Below, one piece after another: positions 1-11,283 of a stretch of DNA of 64,000 nucleotides. Origin of the DNA: Neurospora tetraspora (Eukaryota > Ascomycota > Sordariomycetes > Sordariales > Sordariaceae); contig NW_026944387.1 in NCBI RefSeq assembly GCF_033439725.1, forward strand, positions 3,720,001-3,784,000. Reading direction: 5' to 3'. Below the pieces are notes generated by a model. The model did not search any database. It was not told the origin of the DNA and saw only the letters and a list, made by a program, of their open reading frames with translations. How positions within the stretch are numbered: the first letter of the stretch is position 1; every line of letters starts with the position of its first letter. A program made the position numbers and the translations under genes.

Positions 1-140
1 TACGTTCTCTTAGTGGACTTCTTCCACTCAGAACTCATCCCAGAGCAAGTTCAAGCCTTCACACCAAACCTTGCAAACCCTTAAGTTCTCAACTATTGGC
101 ATCGTCACTTGAGCTTCCGTAGCCGTGACAAGCTGCCACG

Positions 141-1164
141 ATGTATCAGTACAACAACCCAATCCCGAACCACGTGCTGTGGCCGGGATGGGTCGATCCG
201 TACGCAACCCTCATGGCTGAGCCCACGGGCATGCAGCTGTGCCCTTACCAAGCCAGCGAGGAAGACCTTGACAAGAAGGGCAAGAGTAAGATCACCAACC
301 TCCTCCCTCGCTTCCGGTGCCGCGCAAAGCAAGGCAGAAGAGAATTTCCAGACTAACAACTCCTCACTAGGAGCACCCCCCGACTCAATCGCCTTCATCG
401 CCTCCAACGGCATCGGAGTCCCGCGACGCATCGGCCTCGCCCTCGCCGCCGCCGCCGCCGACCCCTACGCCAGTCTCACCAGCCCCTTGATCCGACCTCG
501 CTACCCTCGCTTAGCCCCTCTCGACTTGCCCGACTTCCTACTCCGCGACCACCACCACCACCTGCGTCTCCCCGCTTCCCAGACCACCTCCTCCTGGGAC
601 ATGGTCGTCATCGGCCCCGTCTCCTCCGGTTTCTGCTACGCAATGGGCTGGCTCGAGCGCATCGAAGGTCCGGACGCCATCAGGTCTTGGTTCCGCAAGC
701 GCATGGGCCATCGGTACTTCAGCTGGAGCGCATGGCAGGAGGCTCCCATTCTGGACGGCAGGGCGACGTATGAGATTGAGGCTGGGGTGTCAGGGATGCG
801 GTATATCGTGTTGTTGTGCGGAAATCGCGAGACGGCATTGGCGGCGGAGAGAATGTTTCGGTATACGGATTTGACGGTGGGGGTGAAAGACAAAAAGGGA
901 TGTCCGTGGGGTGGGATGCCGGATCAGAGGGGGAAGAAGAGGTTGGTTACTAGCTTCAAGGTAGAGTGGGATGGGTATGAGGATTGGTGGGAGCCGAGGA
1001 GGTGGGATCAGAGGGGGTTCCCGCTGCCGCCGGATGGGCGGAAGGAGAGGGATTTGAGGGATGCGGTGTATCCGAGGATGAAGGGGACGGAGCCGGAGGA
1101 GAGGGTGTTTTGTTGGCCGATGAGGTTGGGGAAGCCGTATGGTCCTTATTGGCAGTCTATTTGA
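141..1164 (+). CDS. Hypothetical protein, two exons
   Basis: Proposed CDS is join(141..285, 371..1164), 312 aa. The intron 286-370 (85 bp) has donor GTAAGA, a CTAAC branch point about 15 bp before the acceptor, and acceptor CACTAG. Splicing joins two frames that are both open, and the ATG at 141 gives a clean N-terminus. I do not recognise the family. Visible features are a His-rich run (about residues 106-110), a central tryptophan- and arginine-rich part (IRSWFRKRMGHRYFSW), and a C-terminal half rich in W, R, G and P. There is no signal peptide or membrane segment. The 3' half uses G-rich codons (GGG, GAG, AGG) while the 5' part is C-rich, so composition switches inside the gene. The exon structure is well supported; the function is unknown. 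Confidence 0.7.
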
Positions 1165-1765
1165 GGGGTGGGTTGGGCACTTGCTGTTTGTTGCAAGCTT
1201 GTGCACACGATTTGGCTACATGCTGAAAGGCTTGGGTAGCAATAACATTCCTTGAGTGCATTGGTTGGAGGATCATTGCGTGGAGAAAGGATTACTGCAT
1301 GGCGGGAGGTCTATTGCATGGCGTCTTGGAGCTTCTTCTTTGCAGGATGTGTTTGCATTAGACTCTTGCATCAGGAACAGAGTTGTTTTACGGAATCAAA
1401 CAGGCGTCAAGTTGTAGGCACGCAAGTAGAAAGAGTGTGGCTTGCATCATTGTTCGTTCCTTCCGTCGGAGTTGGGAATCTGAATAGTGCCCCACGAGTG
1501 CCACTTCCTCATCCCCGTTTGCTTTTGCCATTCATCTTGTCGGTTCCCTTCTAACCCCGCTGAAGGGCCTCTGGGAGAGAAGCAGGAAGCCGCTGCTGTA
1601 TCGGCGGGGTCAGCCATATATCTCGGGCAATGACAGAATACAGAATCTTGGTACTTAAAGAGCCATGGTCGCTGGTTCTCAGGAACCATGGTGCACTTGT
1701 CCCTCCAAGCTTCCATTAGGTACCTTACCCATCGAAGTTTGAACAACACCAGCCCGACATACAGC
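1165..1765. other. Intergenic region
   Basis: No convincing gene. It contains the 3' end of the preceding gene and the presumed promoter of the BTB-like pseudogene. Short GCATGGCG-type motifs recur near 1295-1320. Confidence 0.4.
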
Positions 1766-2761
1766 ATGGCCCTGGTAACATCCAAGGACGAAGCTGACCT
1801 GAGCAACGAGATATTCGACATTGCAACCAACGGTGATCTCGTCATCCGTCTCAATGATGGATTGGTGAGAGTTAGTTCCCATATACTTCGGTCTTCTTCT
1901 ACCACTGTCTCCGGCAGGTTGTGGGATCATTGTGACAAAACCAGGCACAACCCTTGGGCTTTCCACAGTGACGACCCTACAGCAATGCGCACCATTCTAA
2001 ACGTGTTACATCATAGGAACGACAGGGTTGCTGTTTCAATGCCGGCCAAAGACATTCTTCAGGTCGCTATTCTAGCATTCAAGTACGACCGGTGTTCATC
2101 ATGGCACTCTTGACAAAATTCTCGGGGCCATACATAAAGCTTCTTCATGTCCATGACCTGTTATTGATAGAGGCAAGGGTCTTCAAATACCGGCGAATCT
2201 GTGAGAGGCACCCTTCCCCAAGATACCATACACTCAATGCATTACACACGGACTGTGTACCGTTTTCCGCGAGTGCCACTATACCTGCGTACACTTCGAT
2301 TACATACTTACTGACCTCTTACAGTGCTCTTGGAGGAACGAAGAAGCCATCTACAGCAAGAACTTCTCAGGATTATCCGTAAAAGAATCAGGGACGACTT
2401 TCTCACCTTCCCTTACTGCTCCTGTACCTCTCCGGAGTTCAAAGAGATCTGTGCAAAGTTCGAGGGCGATTACACGCCAGACAAGTTAACAGGCGACTCC
2501 ATGTCTGTTCTCAAGATTTTGACAATTTTGACGACAACCATTCCGAATGATGTGCGTGGATGGCATAATTGTTTGATCCACAAAAACGAACTCGACAAGC
2601 TTTCGTCCATGGAAACGGACTCTAAACAACTGGTGGCCTTGACACAAAGGCTGGCAGTCTGTATGTGCTGTTTGGATTATGAGGAGAATGAAGAAGAGTG
2701 GAGGACTTGTTCGGGGACCCATGAAACAAACCCGGAGTTTCCGAAGAAGCGTTTGTTTTGA
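1766..2761 (+). pseudogene. BTB/POZ-like protein, frameshifted copy
   Basis: The N-terminal part (from ATG 1766) has the fungal BTB pattern: GDLVIRLNDGLVRVSSHILRSSS, then a DPTAMRTILNVLHH segment and ILQVAILAFKYD. These align with the intact BTB genes at 4091 and 46061. Just after KYD (about 2089-2092) the homologous reading continues only in another frame (FIMALLTKF... DLLLIEARVFKYRRI), so a frameshift is present. An intron ends at 2324 (CTGAC branch, TTACAG). Its position and phase match the introns of the other two BTB genes (before the VLLEER/VLAER/LVGER segment); the likely donor is GTGAGA at 2201, or else 2273. The last exon is open to the TGA at 2759-2761. BTB domains mediate protein-protein contacts. 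It is a pseudogene unless the frameshift is a sequencing error. Confidence 0.65.
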
Positions 2762-4090
2762 TGGAACAAATTCCAGCACCTTCTCTCAGCTGTACTCATA
2801 ACATGCTCATCACGTTCACATGGAGTCAATACTTTGTAAATGACTATTGGATGGAGGTTTCCAGGCCCCCTTTCCCCTTGCTTAAGAGTCATGTAGCATA
2901 TTTGTTTAGCATAATATGCTATCGCCAGAATCATTAGTCGTACTCACTATGATCATGAGTCTTCGGTTACTACTTACTAGTCCATCACGCCACGCGCAAT
3001 GGGTGGCTCATAGACTTGATCTATAAAAGAGCTGCTTCTCCTTGGTTCATCAATTTCAGAAATCAACTCAAGAGGCACCAATACCCCCAGTAACAATTTC
3101 ATTCACCAGCACGCCCAATCTCTAGCATGTAGTGTCGAGGGAGTTGATAAAGTTCCATGTGAGTTTGTAAACGTAATTGGCCGAGAGGTCAGGAGCCAAT
3201 CCGTAGTCGTAAAGCACCCTTAGCAACTCCTCCCGCTCAGGAATGGTCGGCATCGAGGCAAGAATGTCGTCCCGGATCTTTGACTGACCGACGTCATCGC
3301 GGTTGTCAATGCTTTCCTTCGCCGTTCGTCTGTACACTCAGCGCGAGTATGCCAGACGATCCCGGAAAAAGGGGCGGTGCGGTGAGTCCAGCTCTTACAT
3401 GTATTCTGCCTCTCCAGTCAACAATGACGGCTTTTGAAACAAAGCTGAGATTAAGAAGATCAGATGATGAACGCTATATGCCCTGTTTCAGAGTTTTGTC
3501 AATAACTCCTTACCTAGAGGTATTCTAGTTCTATAGGGTAGATATGCGCATATCTTCCTATTGTCAGGTCGCTTTAATTCTCTCTGTTTCGATGTTACTC
3601 TCGTTTCACATTCAACTCCGTTTCCATCTGTTGAAATTCCTATTGTTACTCTACTCCAGAGTCCTATTCATGATTCAATGAGCAGTACGCTGAATACGTG
3701 TTTGTGTCTCCAATATGAACTCAATAGGCAGACTCGGTTATTGTGCATCTTAACAATAGGTCCTACGATATGAGCTACCGAGAATTAGAGGTATAAATTC
3801 CCTTCTTTCTTTTCTTTCCTTCTCTTCGATCTTCCTTTCTTTCTTCAGCCGAAGTTGAGCTCAGATTCTTTTTTTTCCCGATCGTCAAAGACAGTTCCAA
3901 GTTTCGAACATTGAATACCTCTCTACGTCTACATCTTTCAATTTCGACAGAACTTTCTTCAAACTTGACTACATCTCTCGAGTTTCGATCAAAACTTCAA
4001 CCATCACAGACAAAAGAATCAACCATTCATCCAAAACCCCTACCTCTATATATCACTCTACCCCAAACTTTTTTCTCGATCTTATCCAAG
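2762..4090. other. Intergenic region with TATA-like site and leader
   Basis: A TATAAA-like site lies at about 3021-3027, followed about 105 bp later by an ATG that meets TAG at once (3127), possibly the stub of a lost gene. A minus-strand 71-codon ORF (3122-3337) shows no recognisable motif and was not called as a gene. The segment 3540-3780 shows nothing clear. Confidence 0.35.
3801..3848 (+). promoter_or_regulatory. Pyrimidine-rich tract upstream of BTB gene
   Basis: A CT-rich stretch (TTCTTTCTTTTCTTTCC and similar) about 250 bp before the ATG at 4091. Such tracts commonly precede transcription starts in filamentous fungi. The role here is inferred from position only. Confidence 0.45.
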
Positions 4091-4307
4091 ATGGATAACA
4101 TCAACTTCCCCGCACAGCCTCCCAACTCTCCCGCCGAGTCTCTCGGCTCCATTTCATCTGAGGATGCACCAAGCGGTGACCTCGTTTTCCTGGTGGGCCC
4201 AGCCCAAGAAGAGATCCTCGCGGATCTCACCGGCCTCCGCGAAGCATCGTCCGTCTTCGCCGAAATCCTGGCGCCCTACGCCATGGAAATGCAAGGCATT
4301 TCCTACC

Positions 4308-4338
<31 letters not shown>

Positions 4339-5177
4339 TCCGCTTCCTCGGGAGATTTCGCTCCCCGACGACAACGATTTCGCCATGAAAGCAATCTTTT
4401 ACGCCCTCGCTTTCCCCGGCGAGTTCATCCGGCCCGCCACCCCCGCCAACCCTGCGCCTGCTGGCCCGAGTGCCAGAGAGTTTCTCCACCTCGCGGTGGC
4501 AATCAAGAAGTACAAGTTGCAAGACAACTTGTTTGTGCCGTGGGCCCGCTGGTTCGCGGAGGTTGTCGACAAGGTCAAGGCGAACGGAGGAACGGCCCAG
4601 GAGATGGTCTGGCTGGTTGCTGCTGCTTGGCAGCTGGGAGAGAGAAGACGGTTTGCGGAGCTTGGCTTGGACCTGATGGTCAAGCACCAGGGCAGGGCTG
4701 GATCCTTTGCTCGGCTGTGGGCGGGGGATGTGGTGGTGCTGAGGGTGCTGCCTGAGAACTTTCGTTGCAAGTTTCAAATCTTGGTGACATTGGATTCCAT
4801 GAAAGCTAACTCGTTTTGATCTGTTTTTTTTAGCTCTTGTCGGCGAGCGCGCGGCCCAGCTGAAGATGCGGGTCTTGGACCTCGTTCGCCACAGAGTGGC
4901 TGATGACGGTTGCGGCTGCGGAGAAAGGGCCGAGTTGACTAGTTCGTGGGAGGATGTTTGGGAGGAGCACGGCTGGGGATCTACGGTTCCCTTGAGCGAG
5001 TTGCTCAGGGCCGTTGAGCCGCTGGCTGAGCAGGAGGCAGCGAGTGTGGGAGAGGAGTGTGATTGCGGTGAGAGGGAGTTGGGACCGGGTGCTGTCAAGA
5101 AGGAGCTGGAGAAGGCTAAGAGGGAGGCGAAGATCTGTTTCGAGTGCGTGGAGATGGGTGGTGCGCATTCTCATTAA
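4091..5177 (+). CDS. BTB/POZ-like protein, intact copy
   Basis: Proposed CDS is join(4091..4763, 4834..5177), 338 aa. ATG 4091 has a good context (CCAAGATGG) and matches the start of the paralogue at 46061; an in-frame upstream extension to 3911 looks like leader. The BTB-like core is SGDLVFLVG, then a hydrophobic REASSVFAEILAPYAMEM segment and DNDFAMKAIFYALAFP. A GS-repeat insert, encoded by a CCGGCT hexanucleotide run at about 4311-4338, lies inside the core. The C-terminal exon is helical and ends in a C..C-containing tail. The intron acceptor at 4833 is clear; the only in-phase donor is the non-consensus GTTGCA at 4764. Intron position and phase (phase 1, before LVGER) are shared with the other BTB copies. 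It probably acts in protein-protein interaction; the partner is unknown. Confidence 0.7.
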
Positions 5178-6111
5178 TGGGAGTTTGGGTTGCCAGATAA
5201 TCGTACCATGGTATAACGGTGACTAGGAAAGACTTGGGCGTTGTACTGCGGTTTGGTAGTGGGACCTTGACCTTTTTGTTCCACGAAAGTCTTCAACTTG
5301 GAAGCTTCTTTGAGCTTTCGATAACAACAATGACCGAAATGAAAAGATTGGCCGCGTTGGTCGTACTGGCAGAGACGATTCGAATTGAGTGCAATATGAG
5401 TGGAATTTAGTGATGCATTTTAATAATGCAACTGAAGGGTGTAGTTGAGTGGTTGGTGGTGGTGGAACGTGGGCTGCCAAAAGTCTGAGTTTAGAAGAAA
5501 AGGGACCTCCGACGGGCAACCAATGGTGACCAAACCATGACCACTTCATTAATCGAATGGCGTCCTTTTAAGTACATATGTTGATGCTTTGGTGGATTTC
5601 TTACCGTTTCATCGAATCAAAAATCGTTATTGCGGAAAAGATGTGCCAGAGTGTCTGAGGAGCACAGTTTCCTACCTCTTTGGACCGCTCTCAACAGCGC
5701 AAAAATTTGACGGAGGTGGAAAGGCGACGACAGAAAAGCGCTGTGATTCTGATCATGTCTAACGGAAGAGGAGAAACGGAAACCAGGGCAGCCTTGATAC
5801 ACGGAGGAGTGCCGGTCCGTACCGGTGAATGGGAAGCCCACCGCCCAGGGCACGGACTTCCGACACAAGACGAGTGAATGGAAGGGAGGTGGGACGACCC
5901 CACCGCTTTCAACCTCCCACCTCCACATCCTTCCTTTTTCCCTTCTTTACAGTCACACCACCTTTTATCACCAAAGCAAGCTAGAATAAATCGCACGTAC
6001 GTGAATACTCGTCATACCAGTCACCCGAGCAGTTTGCTAACCTTTTTCGGCAGTCTCTTCATCACCAGAAGACTCACGTCAGGTTCGCGCATCGCGCACA
6101 CGATTTCCAAG
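5178..6111. other. Intergenic region
   Basis: No convincing gene. It holds the 3' region of the BTB gene and the presumed promoter of the FAR1-type gene. Several ORFs here are short and have no recognisable motif. Confidence 0.4.
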
Positions 6112-7690
6112 ATGCCGCCGTGGGCTCCAGATGCCACGATCGAGTTCACGGGCAGTCAGCTACTCCATCTGAATCAAACCAATCAAGTTTATGAAGAATG
6201 GGAAGGCTTCGGCGACTCTGACGGCGATTCTGATTCCCACTCGAGTGAAAACCCCCCACCCCAGCCCGCCAGCAAATCTAGTGATCCAACAGGCGATCCA
6301 GAAGACGACGATCTCTTTGATCCTAGAGATGCGATTCTCAACCCACCCTCCGGCGCCATCCACCCCTCCACAACAATCGAAGGCCTGCAAGAATCAGTCA
6401 ACAAGTGGGCGCTCAACCATGGATTCGCAGTGACCCGTGGGCAAGGGCGTGGCACCAAGCCCAGAGTCCCAGCCAAAGACTACACTCGATACTACTTCTT
6501 TTGCGATCGATTTGGCAAGCCGCGCAAATCCACCGCCACCATAATAACCATTCGGAAGACAGCCTCGCGCAAGTGTGGTTGCAACTGGAAAGCATTTGCA
6601 AAGAAGGACAAGGAGGGGGTTTGGCACTTCCGTTTACACGACAAAGCCGTCCATCGTGTACACAACCATGGCCAGACTCACCACCCTTCTGAACACACTC
6701 AACACCGCAGGCTGCAGCCAGAAGTTTTCGAAGCAATTGACGAGGCTTCCAAGCTCAACGGTATGCCTGCCCGTGAGGTTGACTCCGTCCTACGGAAAAG
6801 ATTTCCAGGCTCGGTACACACGAGGAGGGACATCTACAATGCGCGCGCGCGTATCCGCCTTCGTAATCTCAATGGTTAGACTCCGACTGGCGCAGGACAT
6901 AACTCTGGGTAAGAGCCGCTCACATTCCCTACTTCTGACCATACTAACGAACCGGGGACAGCATCTTAGCATCGCGTAACCGGAAGCCTCGCTCAGTCTT
7001 TTTGCAACCCCGTCAGACTCGCCCAGTGACTGCCAGCCAAGCGACTATCAGTCAAGCGGTTACAGAGACCCAGCCCAGTCAAGTAACTGTGCTAGAACCA
7101 GACTCCCGAGTTAACCAAGCGGTTATGGAGACCCAGCCCAGCCAAGCAGCGATGTAGATAACTCAAGTTCAATCAAACAAAGGTTTGAGGTTGATTGAGT
7201 GGGTCAAGTAATGGAGTTGAGTTGATTGATTACTTGATTGGTTAAGTAATTGCCAAGACGAGTGGAGCGATAGAAAACCCTAACCCTGACCCGACATCGC
7301 TCCTGAAAGTCCGGACTACGGGCAAAATGGGACAACTTTTACTACCAAAAAAAAATTCTGCCGGGCGGCCAGTTAAGGTCAATCAAATTGACTATGTGTA
7401 ATTGCTTGGTTGACTTGCAGGGAGACCTCGATTTGATTGCTTAGATTTGCTTGATTGCTTGAACTTGGCTTGGCAACTTGACTTATCTACATCGCTGCAG
7501 CCAAGCGGCTGTGTCAGAGTCTGAGCCATCTATCCAGAAGCTGAATACACGCAAAAGATGTAGTGGAATCAGTTCCCAAGCGGATTTTCCAGCCCCCTCC
7601 CCCAAGGTTACAAGCAGTAACCGTGTAAGCAGACCCAGCCAGATGGTCAAAGAAGCTCTCCAACCAGTATGGGTATACATCCATAGATAA
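6112..7690 (+). pseudogene. FAR1-type DNA-binding protein, broken by TAG and MITE
   Basis: The N-terminal half is acidic. It is followed by a clear FAR1/MULE-type WRKY-GCM1 zinc domain (about residues 85-190): GLQESVNKWALNHGFAV, YYFFCDRFGKPR, KCGCNWKAFAKKDKEGVWHF, and HNHGQTHHP. After RDIYNARARIRLRNLNG a TAG (6877-6879) stops the frame. The frame then continues through an intron (6909-6961: donor GTAAGA, branch CTAAC, acceptor ACAG) into an open exon rich in SQA/ETQPSQ motifs. That exon is interrupted by a hAT-like MITE (7147-7497). Removing the MITE and one 8-bp target copy restores the frame to the TAA at 7688-7690. The family binds DNA and derives from Mutator-like transposases. The TAG could be a CAG-to-TAG change, the type RIP makes. 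If the TAG is used, the product is a 255-aa protein that still contains the FAR1 domain. Confidence 0.75.
7147..7497. mobile_element. hAT-like MITE, 351 bp
   Basis: Terminal inverted repeats begin CAGCGATGTAGATAA on the left, with the reverse complement at the right end. An 8-bp direct repeat CAGCCAAG flanks it at 7139-7146 and 7498-7505. An 8-bp TSD plus a 5'-CAG terminus is typical of hAT elements. The interior holds subterminal TTGATTG-type repeats and no coding capacity. It sits inside the second exon of the FAR1-type gene. Confidence 0.85.
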
Positions 7691-7832
7691 GTCCAGCAAA
7701 TGCTAAACACCATGTAAATTATCAAGATATGACTTCATGTGCTTAGTAGCATGGTCATTTCATAGCTTTTGAAGCTGAAGGAGGGATGTGCGACGGGTAA
7801 TAGGCACTTTCGTGTTGGTGGTCCAGCGAAGG

Positions 7833-7940
7833 TGGATGTTGCTTTCCTAGGGAAACCCTTCACACACCTTGCGATTTCCTATACGTAGGTACCCTGCGAA
7901 TTTTCGAGGTCTTTCAATTCATCAACTACCACGACTAGTC
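7833..7940 (+). repeat. Dispersed repeat, copy 1
   Basis: Shares GCGATTTCCTATACGTA, ACCCTGCGAATTT and ATCAACTACCAC blocks with copy 2 about 530 bp downstream, and more distantly with two copies near 47.3-47.8 kb. It contains a small insertion (GGT) in the CGTACC block. Confidence 0.7.
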
Positions 7941-8360
7941 CTGACCTGACCGGACTGCGAGAGGCCTTACATAGTCAACGTCAAAGGGGCCGACGGTATG
8001 GTCGACCGCTTTTCGTCGCGCAACTTTGTCGATTTTGTTATCGAGGAGTTTCCAAGCCCTGGAATCTGGGCTGTGTATGAAAGACTGCAGCGGTACAAAG
8101 GAAAGCAGGTTGCGAGGTACGGAAACGCGGCTCACTCATGGACGCCAATTGACGTCCATCGCATAGCCAAAGCCATCCTACATGCGCAACGGCGGCGCCC
8201 CGGTACATTGTTTCTATTGTCTATGCGCCTAGTCCGCAGGTCATAGTCCGTCAAGGATCTGGGAGAGTTGGCCGGCAAAGGGGCTTTGCTCAGCGCATTT
8301 GAGCATAATCTAGTAGTTCATGTGTCATCCTTGAGCTTCAGGCTCTGGATAACTGCATGC
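7941..8360. other. Intergenic or gene remnant
   Basis: A plus-strand ORF at 7998-8246 (82 codons, VDRFSSRNFVDFVIEEFPSP...) shows no family I recognise. It may be a gene fragment trapped between two copies of the dispersed repeat. Confidence 0.3.
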
Positions 8361-8635
8361 TGGATGTCCTTGAGCTCAGGAAAGCCTTCACGCACCCTGC
8401 GATTTCCTATACGTACCCTGCGAATTTCGACATCTTTCATTCATCAACTACCACAACTAGTGCACCGTCCAAACCCTCGTATCCCCAAGTCAGTAGCGCT
8501 AATCCCACATACCAAACATGTTTCCTTCCTGACAGTACTTATTCCCAGTTTATTTTCAGCGACTTGTTTTTAGTTGTATTCAAAGTGTCGTCTTTTGTAA
8601 CCGGCTCCCAAAGACTGTATTCGAAGTCTCCTGCT
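8361..8635 (+). repeat. Dispersed repeat, copy 2 (long)
   Basis: Starts like copy 1 and continues through CCAAACCCTCGTATCCCC, CCCACATACCAAACATG and a T-rich tail. The same order of blocks is found in reverse orientation at 47505-47758. It lies directly upstream of the broken gene at 8826, so it may be a duplicated promoter or leader. Confidence 0.65.
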
Positions 8636-8825
8636 CCAAAGAGCTTTGTCGGCAATTCTTGAGCTTTCTCTTCGTCTGTTGTACTTTCTTCGAGAGAATA
8701 CCTTCCCTCCCCAGCCACCCTTCGATACTTCCTCCAGTTTCTCGTTTCCTAGTCACATCCGCCATATAACACAGAGCCAGCTCCATCATCCGGCCACTGA
8801 GACAACTTCCCTCCAGTACGCAACG

Positions 8826-9452
8826 ATGGAGAATACAGACCCCACACACCGTGCCATAACGGCCTCACACACTTACGTTTCCAACGCACTGACCGGCACC
8901 CGTAAGACTCCTCTCATCAACATCTCGCCCGTCGGTAATATAATCATCACTGTCAGTATCGGCAGCGGTAGCCACGATCTGTCTGAGTCCGCAAGCCAAG
9001 AAGGCCGCCGAAGACGGACTAGCCAACAAAGCGTCTGAATGTCAGCTCGTCCCGATCAATCCTAGCGACTGGCCATTCGTCAGGTGGAAAGTTGAAGTAA
9101 TTTCAACCGATATCCAGAACCAATCGTTGATCGTCCCAGAGGGGAGCAACCTAAAGCTCAATGGAATAAACCTCCATGGAAGGGAACTCAAGTTCCAAAA
9201 CAACAACCGCCCAAGAGCGCGATTTATATTTTTCCACTATATGTTCGCCCTCATCATATTGAGGGATAGGAAACGGCTAGGGTGGGCATATTATTGGTCT
9301 CGCCATATAACTACCAAACCCTTCCCTACACCGGGGCGATATTGCAAAGAAGGCTATTTGATGGCCGTAGCTGCTGAACAAAAACTTATGCCTCCGAAGA
9401 TAATAAGCACTTTCTTGGAGGAACTGAGCAGTTGCAGCAGTTGGGTATAAAG
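8826..9452 (+). pseudogene. Left part of a gene cut by the copia element
   Basis: From ATG 8826 an ORF runs to a stop at 9038 and contains INISPVGNIIITV, similar to the start of the BTB proteins. From about 8957 another frame is open through 9450 and has a protein-like composition: NPSDWPFVRWKVEVIS, GRELKFQNNNRPRARF, FPTPGRYCKEGYLMAVAAEQ. This second part resembles, from memory only, C-terminal regions of fungal HNH-nuclease-like proteins. A third frame at the very end reads EQLQQLG and continues across the copia insertion point into the coiled-coil ORF at 41186. I infer a broken gene with at least two frameshifts, split by the retrotransposon. The family assignment is uncertain. Confidence 0.5.
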
Positions 9453-9639
9453 TGTTGAACTATACGGAGGAGGTAATCACGTAAGACGACGATATGGTGG
9501 TGAATGTTTTAATTAATTAAAGAGAGAGAAAGAGGAATGCAAAGAAGGGAGATGAAATCTAACTTATATACAGGGTAAGCATATGTAGATCATATCCACC
9601 CTATACCAAGAATACCAAGATATAGTAATAGCTTCAACA
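9453..9639 (-). repeat. Copia LTR (3' LTR in element orientation)
   Basis: 187 bp, the same length as the copy at 40999-41185, with TG...CA ends. Differences between copies are mostly G/A and C/T transitions. Confidence 0.92.
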
Positions 9640-9652
9640 CTCCCCCTCGATC
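9640..9652 (-). other. Copia polypurine tract
   Basis: The minus strand reads GATCGAGGGGGAG directly before the LTR terminus TGTTGAAG, the usual place of the plus-strand primer. Confidence 0.65.
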
Positions 9653-10904
9653 CAAATATAAATTGCCCTATAATAAGAAAATAAGTAGAAAAGGCTAAAA
9701 ACGGTAAAAATAAGATTATTTACAAGTATTTTTCTCTTGCCCAATACAATTAGTACTAATAAAACTTAGTAGGAAAAAGAATTACCGCTGTAAGGGTTAA
9801 TATAAAGACGGTAATATAATAATAAATATAATAAGTTTTGAAAACGAAAATAAAGAATAAATAAAAGATAAAAAGTATAAAAGCTTTTCATATAAAGGTT
9901 GTAAAACTATATAAGTGATACTAATTAATTTATTTTAATATAATAATTAAAATAAATATACTTATAAAGCCGTACGAGGGTTGGAAGGTATTAAGATGGC
10001 CGTAAATCGATTTTTAAAATTTCCTATATTAGGGAATTTCGTAGAAATTAGAAAATCGAAATCAAACCGTCGATATATATATACACTTAATTGGAAGGAA
10101 TAGGATTTATAAATAAAGGACTAACCCAATATAGAAGTGACGAAAAATGAAAAAGCAATATAGTAACTAACTATTGGGTATAGAAAGTTTAATAAGTATA
10201 TATATATAAGGAAATAAGTAATTAAATATTAAAAAAATATTAATAGATTTTCAATAATAATAATAGGGTAAAAGGTTCTAATAACCCTAATATTTAACGG
10301 TACTATTCAAAGATGCTTCGGAGTAACGCCTTTATAAAAATATCGGCAAACTATTCCTTAGTAGCTATATATTAGAAATTTACGCACCTAATAACTTACG
10401 CTTCCCTATACTATATTTTTTAAATACTAATATTATAAATTCTTCGTTAGAATTATAGTACCCTAATTATTACAATGGATAATAGTAACGGAATTAATTA
10501 TAAAGGATAAATTTAATAGTAATTTCCTAAGCTAAATCGCTTCTTTAATTAGTTGTATTTATATTATAACCTTTACTTTTGTAAAATAATAAGGCGATAA
10601 TTTATTAACGTTTTAACTACTAATTAATAGTTACGCTACCGATATAGAATATATAACTACCTATAGAGCGTTTAGCAGAGGTATCGCCGCCTTAATTAGC
10701 ATCCAAATAACTAATAAAAATAATAGAAGATAGGCTAGAATGAATAAAGTAAAGTGTAAAAGTGTTACGAAGGTACTTAAAAATGCGTTTTATAATTAAT
10801 ATATAAATTAGGATTAATTTAGCGAAATATCGGCTATAAAAGGATACTACGAAAGCGATATCTAAACGTATACCGAATATTATATATATAAAGGAACCGA
10901 TAAT
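9653..10904 (-). pseudogene. Copia pol 3' part: RT end and RNase H (degraded)
   Basis: The minus strand encodes IIGSFIYIIFGIRLDIAF and VSRY-like and KRIFKYLRNT segments, the conserved copia block between RT and RNase H. The gypsy insertion at 10905 interrupts it. The upstream part of pol resumes at 18379-18389 and beyond 35729. Many stops are present; it is non-functional. Confidence 0.8.
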
Positions 10905-11283
10905 TGTGACGGCGCTTGCAGACTGGGTCTGGGTGCTATGCACGGATGTAGTTCAAGAGGGTGCTGGAATAAGGTACATAGAGGATTCTAGGCAGGGCAC
11001 GGTCTAAAGATACAAACTATTCAATTAACTATACTAAAACTAGCTATAAAGTAGATCCTAGTACGTATAGGGTTTATTATATAGGTAAAGGGGATACGAA
11101 TAAAGGGATTAGCTAATAGCGACCCGTATATAAGTCCCGCTATCGCTTATACGACCAAAATACTTATTTAAATTTATATACCTATACTTAATTTTCTTTC
11201 TCTTTTCTTTTTCCTATTTAAAATCTTCTATTATAAATAGAATCTTAACTTTACCTTCGACTCACCCATACTATACCCTTACA
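10905..11283 (+). repeat. Gypsy A left LTR
   Basis: Starts TGTGACGGCG. The first part (about 10905-11010) is much less mutated than its partner, which starts TATAACAGCG; the later part is more mutated than its partner. Confidence 0.9.

Noticed and set aside
3122-3337. Minus-strand 71-codon ORF
   Set aside because: No motif, no intron signals, no clear promoter; length is compatible with chance.
4154-5098. 314-codon minus-strand ORF
   Set aside because: Antisense shadow of the BTB gene; GC-rich codon bias keeps the opposite strand open.
7275-7292. Telomere-like CCCTAACCCTGACCC inside the hAT-like MITE
   Set aside because: Only about two and a half units, within a transposon interior; too short to call an interstitial telomere.
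10692-10943. Minus-strand ORF crossing 10905 as one protein
   Set aside because: Its first residues come from the gypsy A LTR and the rest from copia pol; the join is an insertion boundary.
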